A DNA stretch of 64,000 bases from Pseudalkalibacillus sp. SCS-8 (GCF_040126055.1 NZ_CP143541.1:1612001-1676000), one strand, 5' to 3'. Counted from the first letter of the stretch, positions 9,527 through 19,333 are shown. The notes: a model not told the origin generated them from the sequence alone. A program made the numbers and translations.

Positions 9527-10948
9527 ATGGGAAAGGATCACTTATCTGAATACATTGATCTGGAAATGAGGGCTCAGAACATGGAGGCCGTTCTCATTCC
9601 TTTGACCAAGATGGAAGAGGCTTTAGAACTTGATGATATTCTCCTATTTCTACAAGAAAACCATATCGTCCATGGAATTAATACCAACGCCATTGAACAG
9701 GTACTCGAGGATGTGACAGCATGGTCAGAACCTCTCGTGGTGGCTGAAGGAACCCAGCCTGAACAGGGGACACATGGATACATAAGACCGATTCTGTCTG
9801 CAGATGATGCTCAAGAATATACAGGGGAATCGAGATTTGTAGATTTGAGATTGACGACTAAGATCCATTCGGTTGTAAAAGGAGAAAAGATCGCTGAAAT
9901 CATCCCCCCTACAGAAGGTAAGGATGGAATCGACGTAACTGGTGAAATCATCAAGCCGAAGCCCGGGAAACCAATACATATTAAAAAAACACCCAATATC
10001 ATAGTGGATGAAGAAAAAGGCCATATCTATGCGCTCACAAATGGACAAGTCAGTTATCAGAAGCGCTCAGTCTATGTCTTTCCTGTCTATGAAGTCCAAG
10101 GGGATCTCGACCTTAAGACGGGCAATTTATCGTTTACAGGTAATATCCATGTACATGGGGATATCCCTTCAGGTTATACGATCACCGCAGATGGAGATGT
10201 AAGGATCGCGGGCTCAGTGGAAGCTTCGACCATCAAGGCTGGCGGTTCCATTTACATCCGGGATGGCATTGCCGGTCAAGGAAAAGGAATCATTGAGGCA
10301 GGCTGTAACATCCATACAGGATACATTAATCAAGGAATCGTCCATGCAGGGGGAGATCTGCATGTCAATCAAGTCAACCATAGCACGCTACAAATCAATG
10401 GAACAATATATTGCCAAAAGGGTAATGGAATCATACACGGTGGGACGATTACATCTGGAGGGTCCATACATGTGAATCAGGCGGGTACGGAGTTGATGAC
10501 CAGAACCCAGTTCTTTTTCGGTGTCCCTCCATCTGTCATTGAAAAGTTCGAACATCTCTCAACTGCACTAGCGGAAGAGGAAGAGAATTTGAAGAAGCTT
10601 GAAAGGCTGAGGGAAAAACTTGAACGGAAAAACCCTGATGAGTGCTCAACCCAAGAACGTGTCCTTCTATTGAAAGTCAAGAATACGATCAAATTGACTC
10701 GTGATAAAATCAAAGAGTTGAAATTGGAATATGAAATTGTCAAACAAGATTTCATTGATGTCCAAGACCATTCTTTGTTTGTCAACGGCACCATCCATCC
10801 AGGTGTAGAAGTGACATTCGGTAAATATAAGAGGGTGTTGACCTCGGAATACAAAACGGTCGAGCTGATACTGTCTTCAGGAGAAATCGTCATTCAAAGT
10901 CAAAATGAAGAAAAGTTTGAAGGTCGAAACTCATTGGTAAGGAGGTAA
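9527..10948 (+). CDS. FapA family (DUF342) protein between sigD and swrB-like gene
   Basis: This 473-aa protein belongs to the FapA/DUF342 family, found next to flagellar or sigD genes in many Bacillaceae. The N-terminal part is mixed alpha/beta. The middle (about residues 180-330) is a glycine-rich right-handed beta-helix of repeated strands (IHVHGDIPSG, DVRIAGSVEA, GSIYIRDG). It is followed by a strongly charged coiled coil (about 345-410) and a short beta C-terminus. The SD GAGGAGG overlaps the sigD stop region, so it is co-expressed with sigD. In Vibrio a FapA protein affects polar flagellar assembly; a role here in motility is inferred from context only. B. subtilis lacks a gene at this exact position. 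Confidence 0.85.
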   Translation: MGKDHLSEYIDLEMRAQNMEAVLIPLTKMEEALELDDILLFLQENHIVHGINTNAIEQVLEDVTAWSEPLVVAEGTQPEQGTHGYIRPILSADDAQEYTGESRFVDLRLTTKIHSVVKGEKIAEIIPPTEGKDGIDVTGEIIKPKPGKPIHIKKTPNIIVDEEKGHIYALTNGQVSYQKRSVYVFPVYEVQGDLDLKTGNLSFTGNIHVHGDIPSGYTITADGDVRIAGSVEASTIKAGGSIYIRDGIAGQGKGIIEAGCNIHTGYINQGIVHAGGDLHVNQVNHSTLQINGTIYCQKGNGIIHGGTITSGGSIHVNQAGTELMTRTQFFFGVPPSVIEKFEHLSTALAEEEENLKKLERLREKLERKNPDECSTQERVLLLKVKNTIKLTRDKIKELKLEYEIVKQDFIDVQDHSLFVNGTIHPGVEVTFGKYKRVLTSEYKTVELILSSGEIVIQSQNEEKFEGRNSLVRR

Positions 10949-10950
10949 AA

Positions 10951-11433
10951 ATGACTGAATTCCTATTAGGTGTCAGTTTTTTCATTCATCTAATAACAAT
11001 CCTTTCCATCATCGTCATATGGAAAAAATCAGAAGCAGCAGGACATGAGGATGTCAAAAGGATGAAAACAGAATTGGAGGATATCCTCCTGGCCTATACA
11101 ACTGAAATGAAAGAAGAGAATGATGCCTTCATTAAAGAACTTCAACGTATGAACAACAGTAAAGAATCGAATGGACATATTGCAGAAAGAACAAACACGT
11201 CCAATGAAAAGGGACCTGAAGAAAAAACGCCAGAAAAACAGGGAAATCAGTCGGATCCTATTCATTATATCCCCCCTTTCGATGATACGGTCGAGGAATT
11301 CGGACCTTCACTCTTGTCCCAGGTCTTATCATTAAAAGATCAGAACTATTCGATAGATGAAATCGCAAAAAGGGTGAATAAAGGGAAAGGTGAGATCGAG
11401 CTACTCATAAAATTTCATCAAGATAGGCATTAG
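10951..11433 (+). CDS. swrB: SwrB-like membrane protein, flagellar/swarming factor
   Basis: This 160-aa protein sits where B. subtilis has swrB (ylxL), between sigD and rpsB. It has one N-terminal membrane helix (residues 4-24, LLGVSFFIHLITILSIIVIW), a charged Glu/Lys-rich coil, and a conserved C-terminal domain (SLLSQVLSLKDQNYSIDEIA) resembling a helix-turn-helix. In B. subtilis SwrB promotes assembly of the flagellar export apparatus and hook-basal body completion. Sequence identity in the middle is low, so the name rests on architecture, the C-terminus and position. The SD AGGAGG overlaps the preceding stop. Confidence 0.75.
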   Translation: MTEFLLGVSFFIHLITILSIIVIWKKSEAAGHEDVKRMKTELEDILLAYTTEMKEENDAFIKELQRMNNSKESNGHIAERTNTSNEKGPEEKTPEKQGNQSDPIHYIPPFDDTVEEFGPSLLSQVLSLKDQNYSIDEIAKRVNKGKGEIELLIKFHQDRH

Positions 11434-11437
11434 GTAC

Positions 11438-11467
11438 TTGCGAGATCATTTACGAATGTGTTATATT
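11438..11467 (+). promoter_or_regulatory. Probable SigA promoter of rpsB
   Basis: The -35 is TTGCGA (11438-11443) and the extended -10 is TGTTATATT, with the hexamer at 11462-11467. The spacer is 18 bp. It lies immediately after the swrB-like stop and gives rpsB a leader of about 125 nt. Confidence 0.6.
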
Positions 11468-11507
11468 TATTCTCGGTGTTTAGATCACATCACACACGTT
11501 CGTGGAT

Positions 11508-11563
11508 TCATTCATTGGTGCTTATCATGAAGCTTGTCTTCTTCAATAAGTTGTGAATGATGA
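11508..11563 (+). promoter_or_regulatory. Structured leader hairpin upstream of rpsB
   Basis: A three-tier hairpin can be drawn by eye. The outer arms are TCATTCATT (11508-11516) with AATGATGA (11556-11563), the middle arms CTTAT with ATAAG, and the inner arms GAAG with CTTC around the loop CTTGT. It lies between the rpsB promoter and its SD, with no U-tract, so it is not a terminator. An autoregulatory S2-binding leader is an inference. Confidence 0.4.
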
Positions 11564-11601
11564 GAAGCGGACGGAGGAAAAAACCATAGGAGGTGCCATT
11601 C

Positions 11602-12333
11602 ATGGCAGTTATTTCAATGAAACAATTGTTAGAAGCTGGTGTTCACTTCGGTCACCAAACACGCCGTTGGAACCCAAAGATGGCACGTTACATCTTCACA
11701 GAGCGTAACGGCATCTACATCATCGACCTTCAAAAGACAGTTAAGAAGGTTGAAGAAGCGTATAATTATATGCGCGACATCGCGGCGGACGGAGGAAAAA
11801 TTCTTTTCGTCGGAACGAAAAAGCAAGCTCAAGAGTCTGTTAAAGACGAAGCTGTGCGTGCAGGTCAATATTACATCAACCAACGTTGGTTAGGTGGAAC
11901 ATTGACAAACTTTGATACGATCCGTAAGCGTATCAAGCGTTTGAAGGATCTTGAAAAAATGCAAGAAGACGGAACGTTCGATGTCCTTCCTAAGAAAGAA
12001 GTTATCCTTCTTAAAAAGGAAATGGATCGTCTTGAGAAATTCCTAGGCGGAATCAAAGACATGAACGGTCTTCCAGATGTCCTTTTCGTTATTGACCCTC
12101 GTAAAGAGCGCATCGCTATTGCAGAAGCACGTAAGTTGAACATTCCAATCGTTGCAATCGTCGACACAAACTGTGATCCAGACGAAGTGGATGTTGTCAT
12201 CCCAGGTAACGACGATGCAATCCGTGCTGTCAAGCTATTGACTTCGAAAATGGCAGATGCAGTTGTCGAAGCGAACCAAGGTAACGCTGAAGAAGCTTCT
12301 ACTCAAGAAGAGGAAGAAGAAGTAAAAGCGTAA
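11602..12333 (+). CDS. rpsB: 30S ribosomal protein S2
   Basis: S2 sits on the solvent side of the 30S head-body junction and is needed for S1/S21 association in other bacteria. The sequence (243 aa) begins [18 protein letters not shown] and has the family [10 protein letters not shown] and [14 protein letters not shown] motifs with an acidic Glu-rich C-terminus. An in-frame GTG at 11593 overlaps the SD AGGAGGT (11588-11594), so the ATG at 11602, seven bases after the SD, is the start. A terminator at 12352 separates it from tsf, unlike organisms where the two are simply co-transcribed. Confidence 0.98.
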   Translation: MAVISMKQLLEAGVHFGHQTRRWNPKMARYIFTERNGIYIIDLQKTVKKVEEAYNYMRDIAADGGKILFVGTKKQAQESVKDEAVRAGQYYINQRWLGGTLTNFDTIRKRIKRLKDLEKMQEDGTFDVLPKKEVILLKKEMDRLEKFLGGIKDMNGLPDVLFVIDPRKERIAIAEARKLNIPIVAIVDTNCDPDEVDVVIPGNDDAIRAVKLLTSKMADAVVEANQGNAEEASTQEEEEEVKA

Positions 12334-12351
12334 AACAAAATTGTACTCATT

Positions 12352-12391
12352 AAGGGTGATAGAGGGGAACTGACCCTTTATCACCCTTTTT
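12352..12391 (+). terminator. Rho-independent terminator after rpsB
   Basis: The arms AAGGGTGATA (12352-12361) and TATCACCCTT (12379-12388) pair perfectly around a 17-nt loop and run into a short U-tract (12387-12391). Confidence 0.85.
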
Positions 12392-12398
12392 AAACAAA

Positions 12399-12467
12399 GG
12401 CTCTGTTAAGGAAATAGAAGCGTTCGCCTGAAGCTTTCTACAATCAACAACATTCTTTAACAGTGCC
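12399..12467 (+). repeat. Internally deleted copy of a dispersed intergenic repeat with terminal inverted repeats
   Basis: This 69-bp element is bounded by GGCTCTGTTAA and TTAACAGTGCC (inverted, one mismatch). Its interior joins the left part (ATAGAAGCG) directly to the right part (CGCCTGAAGCT, then ATCAACAACATTCTTTAA) of the full-length copy at 35555-35788, as if about 150 bp had been deleted. It sits between the rpsB terminator and the tsf promoter region. It encodes no protein. Confidence 0.75.
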
Positions 12468-12494
12468 TAAACAAAAGGTATGTGAAAAGCAATA

Positions 12495-12523
12495 TTGATT
12501 TCTAATTCCTTAGAGATCATAAA
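12495..12523 (+). promoter_or_regulatory. Candidate promoter for tsf
   Basis: TTGATT (12495-12500) and CATAAA (12518-12523) are separated by 17 bp. The site lies downstream of the rpsB terminator and the repeat, where a promoter is needed for tsf. The hexamers are only moderate matches. Confidence 0.3.
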
Positions 12524-12599
12524 GCGGACAACCTTTCAAGTGGATCAGATTTGAAACCAAAGCTTATGAAGCTACATATTTTAAAGGAGGAATTTACTC

Positions 12600-13484
12600 A
12601 TGGCAGTTACTGCACAAATGGTAAAGGAACTACGTGAAAAAACTGGCGCAGGTATGATGGACTGCAAGAAAGCTCTTACTGAAAACGATGGTGATATGGA
12701 CAAAGCAATCGACTGGCTTCGCGAAAAAGGCATTTCCAAAGCAGCGAAGAAAGCTGACCGTATTGCTGCTGAAGGTCTAACTCACATTGAAACGAAAGGT
12801 AACGAAGCTGTTATCGTCGAAGTCAATTCTGAAACTGACTTTGTTGCGAAGAACGATTCCTTCAAGCAATTGATCGTTGATATCGCGAAACACCTACTTG
12901 ATACGAAGCCAGCATCTGTTGAAGACGCTCTGAAAAAAGAAATGACTGGTCAAACGATTTCCGTTGAAGAGTACATCAACAATGCAATTGCAAAAATCGG
13001 AGAAAAAATTTCTCTTCGTCGTTTCGCAATCCTTGAAAAAGAAGACCAAGACGCATTTGGTGCATACCTTCACATGGGTGGCCGCATCGGTGTTCTTTCT
13101 GTCATCGGTGGAACAACGGATGAAGAACTTGCAAAAGATATCTCTATGCATGTAGCTGCTGTAAATCCTCGATACATCAACCGTGAGCAAGTTTCTGAAG
13201 AAGAAGTAGCTCGTGAGAAAGAAGTATTGACTCAACAAGCATTGAATGAAGGAAAGCCTGAAAACATCGTTGAGAAGATGGTGGCTGGACGAATCAACAA
13301 ATTCTTCGAAGAAATCTGCTTGGTCGATCAAGGCTTCGTTAAAGATCCTGATCAAAAAGTCGGGAAGTTTGTTGAAAGCAAAGGCGGTACTGTAAAAGGA
13401 TTCGTACGTTACGAAGTTGGCGAAGGAATGGAAAAGCGCGAAGAGAACTTTGCTGACGAAGTAATGTCACAAGTCAAGAAATAA
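12600..13484 (+). CDS. tsf: Elongation factor Ts
   Basis: EF-Ts is the guanine nucleotide exchange factor for EF-Tu. The 294-aa protein begins with the UBA-like domain and the family signature [16 protein letters not shown], followed by [11 protein letters not shown], the EF-Tu contact TDFV region. The SD AAAGGAGG precedes the ATG at 12600 by six bases. The length equals B. subtilis EF-Ts within one residue. It is flanked by the rpsB terminator upstream and its own terminator at 13531, so it appears able to form a monocistronic unit. Confidence 0.98.
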   Translation: MAVTAQMVKELREKTGAGMMDCKKALTENDGDMDKAIDWLREKGISKAAKKADRIAAEGLTHIETKGNEAVIVEVNSETDFVAKNDSFKQLIVDIAKHLLDTKPASVEDALKKEMTGQTISVEEYINNAIAKIGEKISLRRFAILEKEDQDAFGAYLHMGGRIGVLSVIGGTTDEELAKDISMHVAAVNPRYINREQVSEEEVAREKEVLTQQALNEGKPENIVEKMVAGRINKFFEEICLVDQGFVKDPDQKVGKFVESKGGTVKGFVRYEVGEGMEKREENFADEVMSQVKK

Positions 13485-13530
13485 GACGATTTGATCATCG
13501 TTTATTTCTAGCAACATCCACAGGTGAGAA

Positions 13531-13564
13531 AGGGGGACACGAGACGTACGTGTGCCCTCTTTTT
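13531..13564 (+). terminator. Terminator between tsf and pyrH
   Basis: The stem AGGG..ACACG / CGTGT..CCCT (13531-13541 with 13549-13558, one small internal loop) is followed by a T-rich tract at 13558-13564. Confidence 0.75.
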
Positions 13565-13609
13565 CAAGGACGAACGGACAATTAACCCAAACGCTGATGG
13601 AGGGAAAAA

Positions 13610-14332
13610 ATGAGTACGCCGAAATATAATAGAGTCGTATTAAAATTAAGCGGAGAAGCACTTTCAGGTAGTGTTGGTTATGGGATTGACCCGGCCATCA
13701 TCCAATCCATCGCAAAGCAGGTAAAAGAGCTGGTGGAAATGAATGTTGAAGTCGCAGTCGTGGTTGGCGGCGGTAACATCTGGAGAGGAAAAGCTGGAAG
13801 CGAAATGGGTATGGACAGAGCTACAGCTGATTACATGGGCATGTTAGCAACGGTCATGAATTCACTTGCTCTTCAAGATAGCTTAGAGAATATTGAAGTG
13901 GAAACTCGTGTTCAAACCTCTATCGAAATGCGTCAAGTAGCTGAACCTTATATCCGCAGGAAAGCAATCAGACATCTTGAAAAGAAACGGGTCGTCATTT
14001 TCGCAGCAGGGACCGGAAACCCCTATTTCTCCACAGATACGACAGCAGCGTTACGAGCAGCAGAAATTGAAGCAGAAGTCATCCTCATGGCGAAGAATAA
14101 CGTTGACGGGGTTTACACTGCTGATCCGAAAACAGACGAAACAGCTAAAAAGTACAATAGCTTGTCTTATCTGGAAGTATTGAAAGAAGGTCTGGCAGTA
14201 ATGGATTCCACTGCATCATCCTTATGCATGGACAATGACATTCCATTGATCGTATTCTCGATTATGGAAGAAGGAAACATTAAGCGCGTTATCGAAGGCG
14301 AAAATATTGGAACTGTTGTGAGGGGGAAATAA
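13610..14332 (+). CDS. pyrH: UMP kinase (PyrH)
   Basis: PyrH phosphorylates UMP to UDP for nucleotide and cell-wall precursor synthesis; the bacterial enzyme is a hexamer of the amino-acid-kinase fold, activated by GTP and inhibited by UTP. The 240-aa sequence shows [13 protein letters not shown] at the N-terminus, [11 protein letters not shown], and [20 protein letters not shown]. An SD (GGAGGG) precedes the ATG by six bases. Only one base separates its stop from the frr ATG, so pyrH and frr are a coupled pair, as in most Firmicutes. Confidence 0.98.
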   Translation: MSTPKYNRVVLKLSGEALSGSVGYGIDPAIIQSIAKQVKELVEMNVEVAVVVGGGNIWRGKAGSEMGMDRATADYMGMLATVMNSLALQDSLENIEVETRVQTSIEMRQVAEPYIRRKAIRHLEKKRVVIFAAGTGNPYFSTDTTAALRAAEIEAEVILMAKNNVDGVYTADPKTDETAKKYNSLSYLEVLKEGLAVMDSTASSLCMDNDIPLIVFSIMEEGNIKRVIEGENIGTVVRGK

Positions 14333-14333
14333 G

Positions 14334-14891
14334 ATGTCTAATACGATTATTCAACAAGCAGAAGAAAGAATGAAGAAGGCTGTAGCTGCTTACAAAAGGG
14401 AGCTCGCGACTCTTCGTGCTGGACGTGCAAATCCGTCCTTATTGGACCGTGTAACGGTTGATTATTACGGTGCTCCAACACCATTGAATCAGATGGCGGG
14501 AATCTCTGTGCCTGAAGCACGACTTCTTGTCATCCAACCGTATGATAAATCCGTCATCGGAGATATCGAAAAAGCGATTCAGAAAGCGGAGCTAGGATTG
14601 ACGCCATCCAACGATGGTGATGTTATCCGTATCGCCATTCCTGCGTTGACAGAAGAGCGTCGTAAGGAGCTTGTAAAGCTCGTCAAGAAATACACAGAAG
14701 AAGGAAAAGTAGCAGTAAGAAACATCCGTCGTGATGCAAATGATGAGTTGAAGAAATCAGAGAAAAACGGTGACTTGACTGAAGATGAGTTGCGCCGCTA
14801 TAACGATGAAGTTCAGAAACTTACAGATCGTTTCATTGCTGACATTGATTCAATCGCAGACGATAAAGAAAAAGAAATCATGGAAGTATAG
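14334..14891 (+). CDS. frr: Ribosome recycling factor
   Basis: RRF, with EF-G, splits post-termination ribosomes. The 185-aa protein is the usual length. It shows [37 protein letters not shown], and the C-terminal helix motif [16 protein letters not shown]. It follows pyrH after a single base and ends just before a strong terminator at 14924. Confidence 0.98.
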   Translation: MSNTIIQQAEERMKKAVAAYKRELATLRAGRANPSLLDRVTVDYYGAPTPLNQMAGISVPEARLLVIQPYDKSVIGDIEKAIQKAELGLTPSNDGDVIRIAIPALTEERRKELVKLVKKYTEEGKVAVRNIRRDANDELKKSEKNGDLTEDELRRYNDEVQKLTDRFIADIDSIADDKEKEIMEV

Positions 14892-14923
14892 CATGATTCA
14901 AGTTAAAATAAGATAAGAAAAAG

Positions 14924-14949
14924 ACCCTCTTTTTCATAGAGGGTTTTTT
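14924..14949 (+). terminator. Terminator after frr
   Basis: ACCCTCT (14924-14930) and AGAGGGT (14938-14944) form a perfect 7-bp stem with a 7-nt loop, followed by a run of Ts to 14949. Confidence 0.9.
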
Positions 14950-15087
14950 GCACATAATAAACCTGAACGCATCCATCCTATACGACGGTGATGTGTAAAG
15001 GAATACGTCATACATATAAAACGGAAGGCTGTCCATAAGGAGTTGGGCATTCTTATCACCGGATCTATTCTCTCTGGGGGAGACGAT

Positions 15088-15855
15088 ATGCTAAATAAGT
15101 TTACAAACTTGACGAAAATGAACAAAGAGTCCAATCAGGGCGTTCAACTTGATCTTTCACGTGTTCCGAAACATGTAGCAATCATCATGGATGGGAATGG
15201 ACGATGGGCAAAGAAACGTGGCTTGCCACGAATTGCGGGGCATCGTGAAGGAATGAAGGTAGTAAGGAAGATTGTACGAAGAGCAAATCAATTAGGTATT
15301 AATGCATTGACGATGTACGCTTTTTCAACAGAAAATTGGAAACGCCCGAAACCAGAAGTCGAATTCATTATGAAGCTTCCTGAGCAATTCCTTGTCACCT
15401 ATCTTCCTGAACTTATTGAAGAAAACGTTCAAGTCCGCATCATGGGAGAGGAAGAAGGAGTTCCATCTTATACATTGAAGGCTGTTCATGAAGCTGTAGA
15501 ACGCACCAAACATAATGATGGTCTTATTTTGAATTTCGCTCTCAATTATGGAAGCAGATATGAAATTACTTCTGCTGTCCGTAAACTTGCCTTAGAGGTT
15601 GAGCAAGGTAACCTACGATCAGAGGACGTCAACGAGAAGATGATTGGTTCCTACATGATGTCTAATGATATAGGTGATCCTGAATTGTTGATTCGGACAA
15701 GCGGGGAAATACGACTCAGCAACTTCATGCTCTGGCAGTTGGCTTATACTGAGCTCTGGTTTACGGATGTGTACTGGCCAGACTTTTCAGAAGCTGATTT
15801 CGATTCAGCGATTCACGATTATCAAAATAGAGGCAGAAGGTTTGGTGGGGTATAA
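15088..15855 (+). CDS. uppS: Undecaprenyl diphosphate synthase
   Basis: UppS (cis-prenyltransferase) adds eight isopentenyl units to farnesyl diphosphate to make the C55 lipid carrier for peptidoglycan and teichoic acids. The signature HVAIIMDGNGRWAKKRG, with the catalytic Asp, starts near residue 28 from the chosen start, and RTSGEIRLSNFMLWQ and ELWFTDVYWPDF close the active site. The frame is open upstream to 15043. The ATG at 15088, six bases after a GGGGGAG SD, gives 255 aa and is preferred. It is followed closely by cdsA (15 bases). Confidence 0.95.
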   Translation: MLNKFTNLTKMNKESNQGVQLDLSRVPKHVAIIMDGNGRWAKKRGLPRIAGHREGMKVVRKIVRRANQLGINALTMYAFSTENWKRPKPEVEFIMKLPEQFLVTYLPELIEENVQVRIMGEEEGVPSYTLKAVHEAVERTKHNDGLILNFALNYGSRYEITSAVRKLALEVEQGNLRSEDVNEKMIGSYMMSNDIGDPELLIRTSGEIRLSNFMLWQLAYTELWFTDVYWPDFSEADFDSAIHDYQNRGRRFGGV

Positions 15856-15870
15856 CCCTAGGAGGCTTAT

Positions 15871-16668
15871 ATGAAAGTACGAGTAATAACAGGTGTTCTT
15901 GCAGCGCTCATTTTCCTGCCGATCGTATTCATCGGTGGAGGTTGGTTCTATGGTGTCATGGCACTGTTAGCTGCAATCGGATTGAAAGAATTATTAAGAA
16001 TGAAAGGAATTCGGCTGAAACAGTTCCCAGGTATGGTTGCTTTAGTGATGGTCATCATCCTCGTCATACCAAAGGGTTTCATCGATCTCCCATATAACCT
16101 GAATACGATTAAGATCGATGCCATCATCATTGGGTTATTTGCAATGTTGACTTGGACGGTCATTACGAAAAACATTTTCACCTTTGAAGATGCGAGCTTC
16201 GTCATCTTATCCACACTCTACGTTGGTATTGGATTTTTATATTTTAATGAGACGAGAGCCCTTGAAAATGGAGTGGAGAGCTTGTTCTTCGTCCTCTTCA
16301 TCGTATGGGCGACAGATACCGGGGCTTACTTTTTCGGAAAAGCCTTCGGTAGGCGGAAGCTATGGCCAGTTATCAGTCCGAACAAGACGATAGAAGGATC
16401 TCTGGGCGGATTGCTCTGTGCGATCATCGTGGCAGTTATCTTCCAGATCTTCTTCCCGATCTATTCTGCATTTGTCGTAGCCATCATTGCGGCGGTTGTA
16501 ATCGGCATTTTCGGTCAAATTGGTGATTTGGTTGAATCCGCATTCAAGAGACATTATGAAGTAAAGGATTCGGGTACGATCCTTCCAGGACATGGCGGGA
16601 TACTCGATCGATTTGACAGCATTATTTTCGTACTGCCGATTTTACATATCGTACAGCTGCTGTCATAG
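15871..16668 (+). CDS. cdsA: Phosphatidate cytidylyltransferase
   Basis: CdsA makes CDP-diacylglycerol from phosphatidic acid and CTP, the branch point for phospholipids such as the phosphatidylglycerol-phosphate made by PgsA further along this window. The 265-aa protein has about eight hydrophobic helices. The C-terminal signature is intact: [31 protein letters not shown] and [18 protein letters not shown]. The SD AGGAGG precedes the ATG. Confidence 0.96.
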   Translation: MKVRVITGVLAALIFLPIVFIGGGWFYGVMALLAAIGLKELLRMKGIRLKQFPGMVALVMVIILVIPKGFIDLPYNLNTIKIDAIIIGLFAMLTWTVITKNIFTFEDASFVILSTLYVGIGFLYFNETRALENGVESLFFVLFIVWATDTGAYFFGKAFGRRKLWPVISPNKTIEGSLGGLLCAIIVAVIFQIFFPIYSAFVVAIIAAVVIGIFGQIGDLVESAFKRHYEVKDSGTILPGHGGILDRFDSIIFVLPILHIVQLLS

Positions 16669-16701
16669 TTGTCATTGCATTGTTAGGAGTAGGAGGAACG
16701 C

Positions 16702-17850
16702 ATGAAATCTATCAGTATTCTAGGCGCTACCGGATCAATCGGAACGCAGACGTTCGACGTAGTCCGATCACATCCAGAGCAGTTTTGTGTTACATCATTC
16801 TCTTTCGGTAAAAATTTGAAGCTGGGTAAAGCATTAATTGAAGAGTTCCGCCCAAACGTCGTTTCAGTTTCAACGAAAGAACTGGCAGAGGAATTAAAAA
16901 GGACTATCTCTCATTCTTGTCACGTATATTATGGAGAGGAAGGACTGTTGGAGGTTGCTACGGATCCAAAATCAGACATTTTGATCAATGCTGTGATGGG
17001 GAGTGTCGGTCTTGGGCCTACTCTTGCAGCCATTGAAGAAAGAAAAACGATTGCTCTTGCCAATAAAGAAACGTTGGTAACAGCGGGTCATATCGTCATG
17101 GACCGGGCCAAACGTCTTGGTGTTTCCATTCTACCTGTCGATAGTGAGCACTCGGCCATCTTTCAGTGCCTGAATGGAGAGAATAAACGTGAGATGAGTA
17201 AAATGATTCTTACAGCTTCTGGAGGAAGCTTCAGGGATAAAAGCCGCAGTGATCTTGAAGGTGTTACGGTAGAAGAAGCGTTGAATCATCCAAACTGGTC
17301 GATGGGCTCAAAGATCACAATCGATTCAGCAACGATGATGAATAAGGGCCTCGAGGTTATTGAAGCCCATTGGTTCTTCGGGACAAGCTATGAAAATATC
17401 GATGTCGTGCTTCATCGCGAAAGCGTCATTCACTCCATGGTTGAGTTTGTCGATGGCAGTGTGATTGCACATCTAGGAACGCCTGACATGAAGGTGCCAA
17501 TCCAATATGCGCTCACGTATCCGAAGAGACTTGAAGTCATGGGTGGAAAAAGGTTAAACTTGGTAGAAGTCGGTTCGTTGCATTTTGAAACGATGGATAT
17601 GGAACGATTCCCTTGTTTACGCTACGCATATGAAGCTGGAAAAGCTGGGGGAACGATGCCTACAGTGCTTAATGCTGCCAATGAAGCAGCTGTTGAAGCA
17701 TTTCTGAATGGTCAAATTCCTTTCTTGGAAATCGAATCATTGATTGAACATGCATTGGAAGTACATGACGTCATTAAAGACCCATCGCTTTCAGATATCC
17801 ATGAAGTGGATGTCTCGACTCGTCGATTTGTACAAACACTTATTGTGTAA
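16702..17850 (+). CDS. dxr: 1-deoxy-D-xylulose-5-phosphate reductoisomerase
   Basis: Dxr converts DXP to 2-C-methyl-D-erythritol 4-phosphate, the committed step of the non-mevalonate isoprenoid pathway, which ultimately feeds UppS upstream. The 382-aa enzyme shows the NADPH-binding [13 protein letters not shown] motif, [13 protein letters not shown], the metal/substrate loop [26 protein letters not shown] and [20 protein letters not shown]. An SD (AGGAGG) lies five bases before the ATG. The length is typical. Confidence 0.97.
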   Translation: MKSISILGATGSIGTQTFDVVRSHPEQFCVTSFSFGKNLKLGKALIEEFRPNVVSVSTKELAEELKRTISHSCHVYYGEEGLLEVATDPKSDILINAVMGSVGLGPTLAAIEERKTIALANKETLVTAGHIVMDRAKRLGVSILPVDSEHSAIFQCLNGENKREMSKMILTASGGSFRDKSRSDLEGVTVEEALNHPNWSMGSKITIDSATMMNKGLEVIEAHWFFGTSYENIDVVLHRESVIHSMVEFVDGSVIAHLGTPDMKVPIQYALTYPKRLEVMGGKRLNLVEVGSLHFETMDMERFPCLRYAYEAGKAGGTMPTVLNAANEAAVEAFLNGQIPFLEIESLIEHALEVHDVIKDPSLSDIHEVDVSTRRFVQTLIV

Positions 17851-17864
17851 AGGTGGTCACATAT

Positions 17865-19124
17865 ATGAACACGATCTTTTCTATCATCATCATTTTCGGA
17901 GCGCTTGTCTTTTTTCATGAGCTTGGCCATTTGCTTCTCGCGAAAAGAGCTGGAATTCTTTGTCGTGAATTTGCGATTGGATTCGGTCCGAAAATCTTTT
18001 CCACTAAAAAAGGAGAAACGCTTTATACAATTCGTCTCCTACCGCTAGGCGGATTCGTCCGGATGGCTGGTGAGGATCCGGAAGGTATAGAAATTAAGCC
18101 AGGTGCACGTGTCGGGATGGTTTTCGATCAGGAAGGTAAAGTGAAGCAGATCATTGCCAATCAACTTACGAGATATCCTGATGCGAAAGTCGTTACAATC
18201 GAAAAGGCAGACCTTGAACATGATCTGGTCCTACGAGGACATGTGTCCGAAGAAATGACAGAAACTTACCCTGTCCATCCTGAAGCAGAATTTATCCAGG
18301 ATGGGATGCCGATGCAGATCGCACCATACAATCGTCAATTTGGCTCAAAGTCTCTATGGGACCGTTTCTTGGCTATCTTTGCAGGTCCGTTCATGAATTT
18401 CCTGCTTGCATTCGTATTATTGACGATTTATGCCGTCACGCAAGGCATTCCTGTCGATCAAAGCAAGCTTGGGGAATTGGACCCTAAAGGTGCAGCCTAC
18501 CAAGCTGGACTGCAAGAAGGCGATCAGGTTTTATCTGTAGATGGTGAAGCAGTCAATACATGGAGAGAGCTCGTAACTGTTATCCAGAGCAATCCGAATG
18601 AGGAACTTCAATTCACGATTCAGCGTGATGGAGAAACAAAGAACGTCATGGTTAAGCCGGAAGAACGTAAGGGACAGGATGGAAAAGCAGAAGGATTCAT
18701 CGGTGTTTACATGCCAACTGAGGTTTCTTTCCTTGGCTCCTTAACGTACGGTGTACAAAAGACAGGAGAACTTACAGTTGCAATCATACAAGCCATCGGC
18801 CAATTGGTAACCGGACAAATCGCTTTCGACAATCTATCTGGTCCAGTGGGCATCTACAATTATACAGATCAAGTGGCGGATGAAGGTGTGTTCGTCTTGT
18901 TCCAATGGGCGGCATTTCTAAGCATCAACCTCGGAATCTTCAATTTGCTTCCGCTCCCTGCTCTTGATGGAGGACGGCTGACATTCCTTGCAATTGAAGG
19001 AATCCGCGGGAAGCCATTGGATCCTCAGAAAGAAGGACTCGTCCATTTCATCGGGTTTGCGTTATTGATGCTCCTGATGATCGTCGTTACTTGGAATGAT
19101 ATTCACAAATTTTTCATCAATTAA
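17865..19124 (+). CDS. rseP: Site-2 intramembrane metalloprotease RasP/RseP
   Basis: RasP is a zinc site-2 protease that cleaves anti-sigma factors (RsiW in B. subtilis), FtsL and signal peptide remnants within the membrane. HELGH in the first membrane helix provides the zinc ligands, and the distal NLLPLPALDGGR motif supplies the Asp. A PDZ domain lies between (about residues 205-280). An in-frame GTG at 17853 lies within the SD AGGTGG, so the ATG at 17865 is chosen, giving 419 aa. It is directly downstream of dxr, as in many Bacilli, and ends in a strong terminator. Confidence 0.95.
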   Translation: MNTIFSIIIIFGALVFFHELGHLLLAKRAGILCREFAIGFGPKIFSTKKGETLYTIRLLPLGGFVRMAGEDPEGIEIKPGARVGMVFDQEGKVKQIIANQLTRYPDAKVVTIEKADLEHDLVLRGHVSEEMTETYPVHPEAEFIQDGMPMQIAPYNRQFGSKSLWDRFLAIFAGPFMNFLLAFVLLTIYAVTQGIPVDQSKLGELDPKGAAYQAGLQEGDQVLSVDGEAVNTWRELVTVIQSNPNEELQFTIQRDGETKNVMVKPEERKGQDGKAEGFIGVYMPTEVSFLGSLTYGVQKTGELTVAIIQAIGQLVTGQIAFDNLSGPVGIYNYTDQVADEGVFVLFQWAAFLSINLGIFNLLPLPALDGGRLTFLAIEGIRGKPLDPQKEGLVHFIGFALLMLLMIVVTWNDIHKFFIN

Positions 19125-19137
19125 TGAAATGGAAATG

Positions 19138-19176
19138 GTCTGACTCATAGATTTATGTTGTGAGTCAGACTTTTTC
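19138..19176 (+). terminator. Terminator after rseP
   Basis: GTCTGACTCA (19138-19147) pairs perfectly with TGAGTCAGAC (19161-19170), followed by TTTTT. Confidence 0.93.
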
Positions 19177-19223
19177 ATTTTCCAACCTATTCCTTCCATC
19201 TTCAATCGTTTTGGATAAAACGG

Positions 19224-19252
19224 TTGATTTTTCTGTTCACTACCTTTTAAAT
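19224..19252 (+). promoter_or_regulatory. Candidate promoter for proS
   Basis: TTGATT (19224-19229) and TTAAAT (19247-19252) have 17-bp spacing and lie between the rseP terminator and proS. The hexamer match is moderate. No T-box consensus (TGG-ACC-GCG bulge) was seen in the roughly 150-base leader. Confidence 0.35.
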
Positions 19253-19333
19253 TAAAGAAGAGTATCATGCGATGAACTTGAAAATACATAGATGCAAGTA
19301 AATCAGAACTATAAGTGAAGAAGGTGTCATAAC

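Noticed and set aside
11593..11601. GTG start for rpsB
   Set aside because: The codon is part of the Shine-Dalgarno sequence itself.
19177..19333. T-box leader upstream of proS
   Set aside because: No T-box bulge sequence or specifier-stem arrangement is visible in the 157-base leader.
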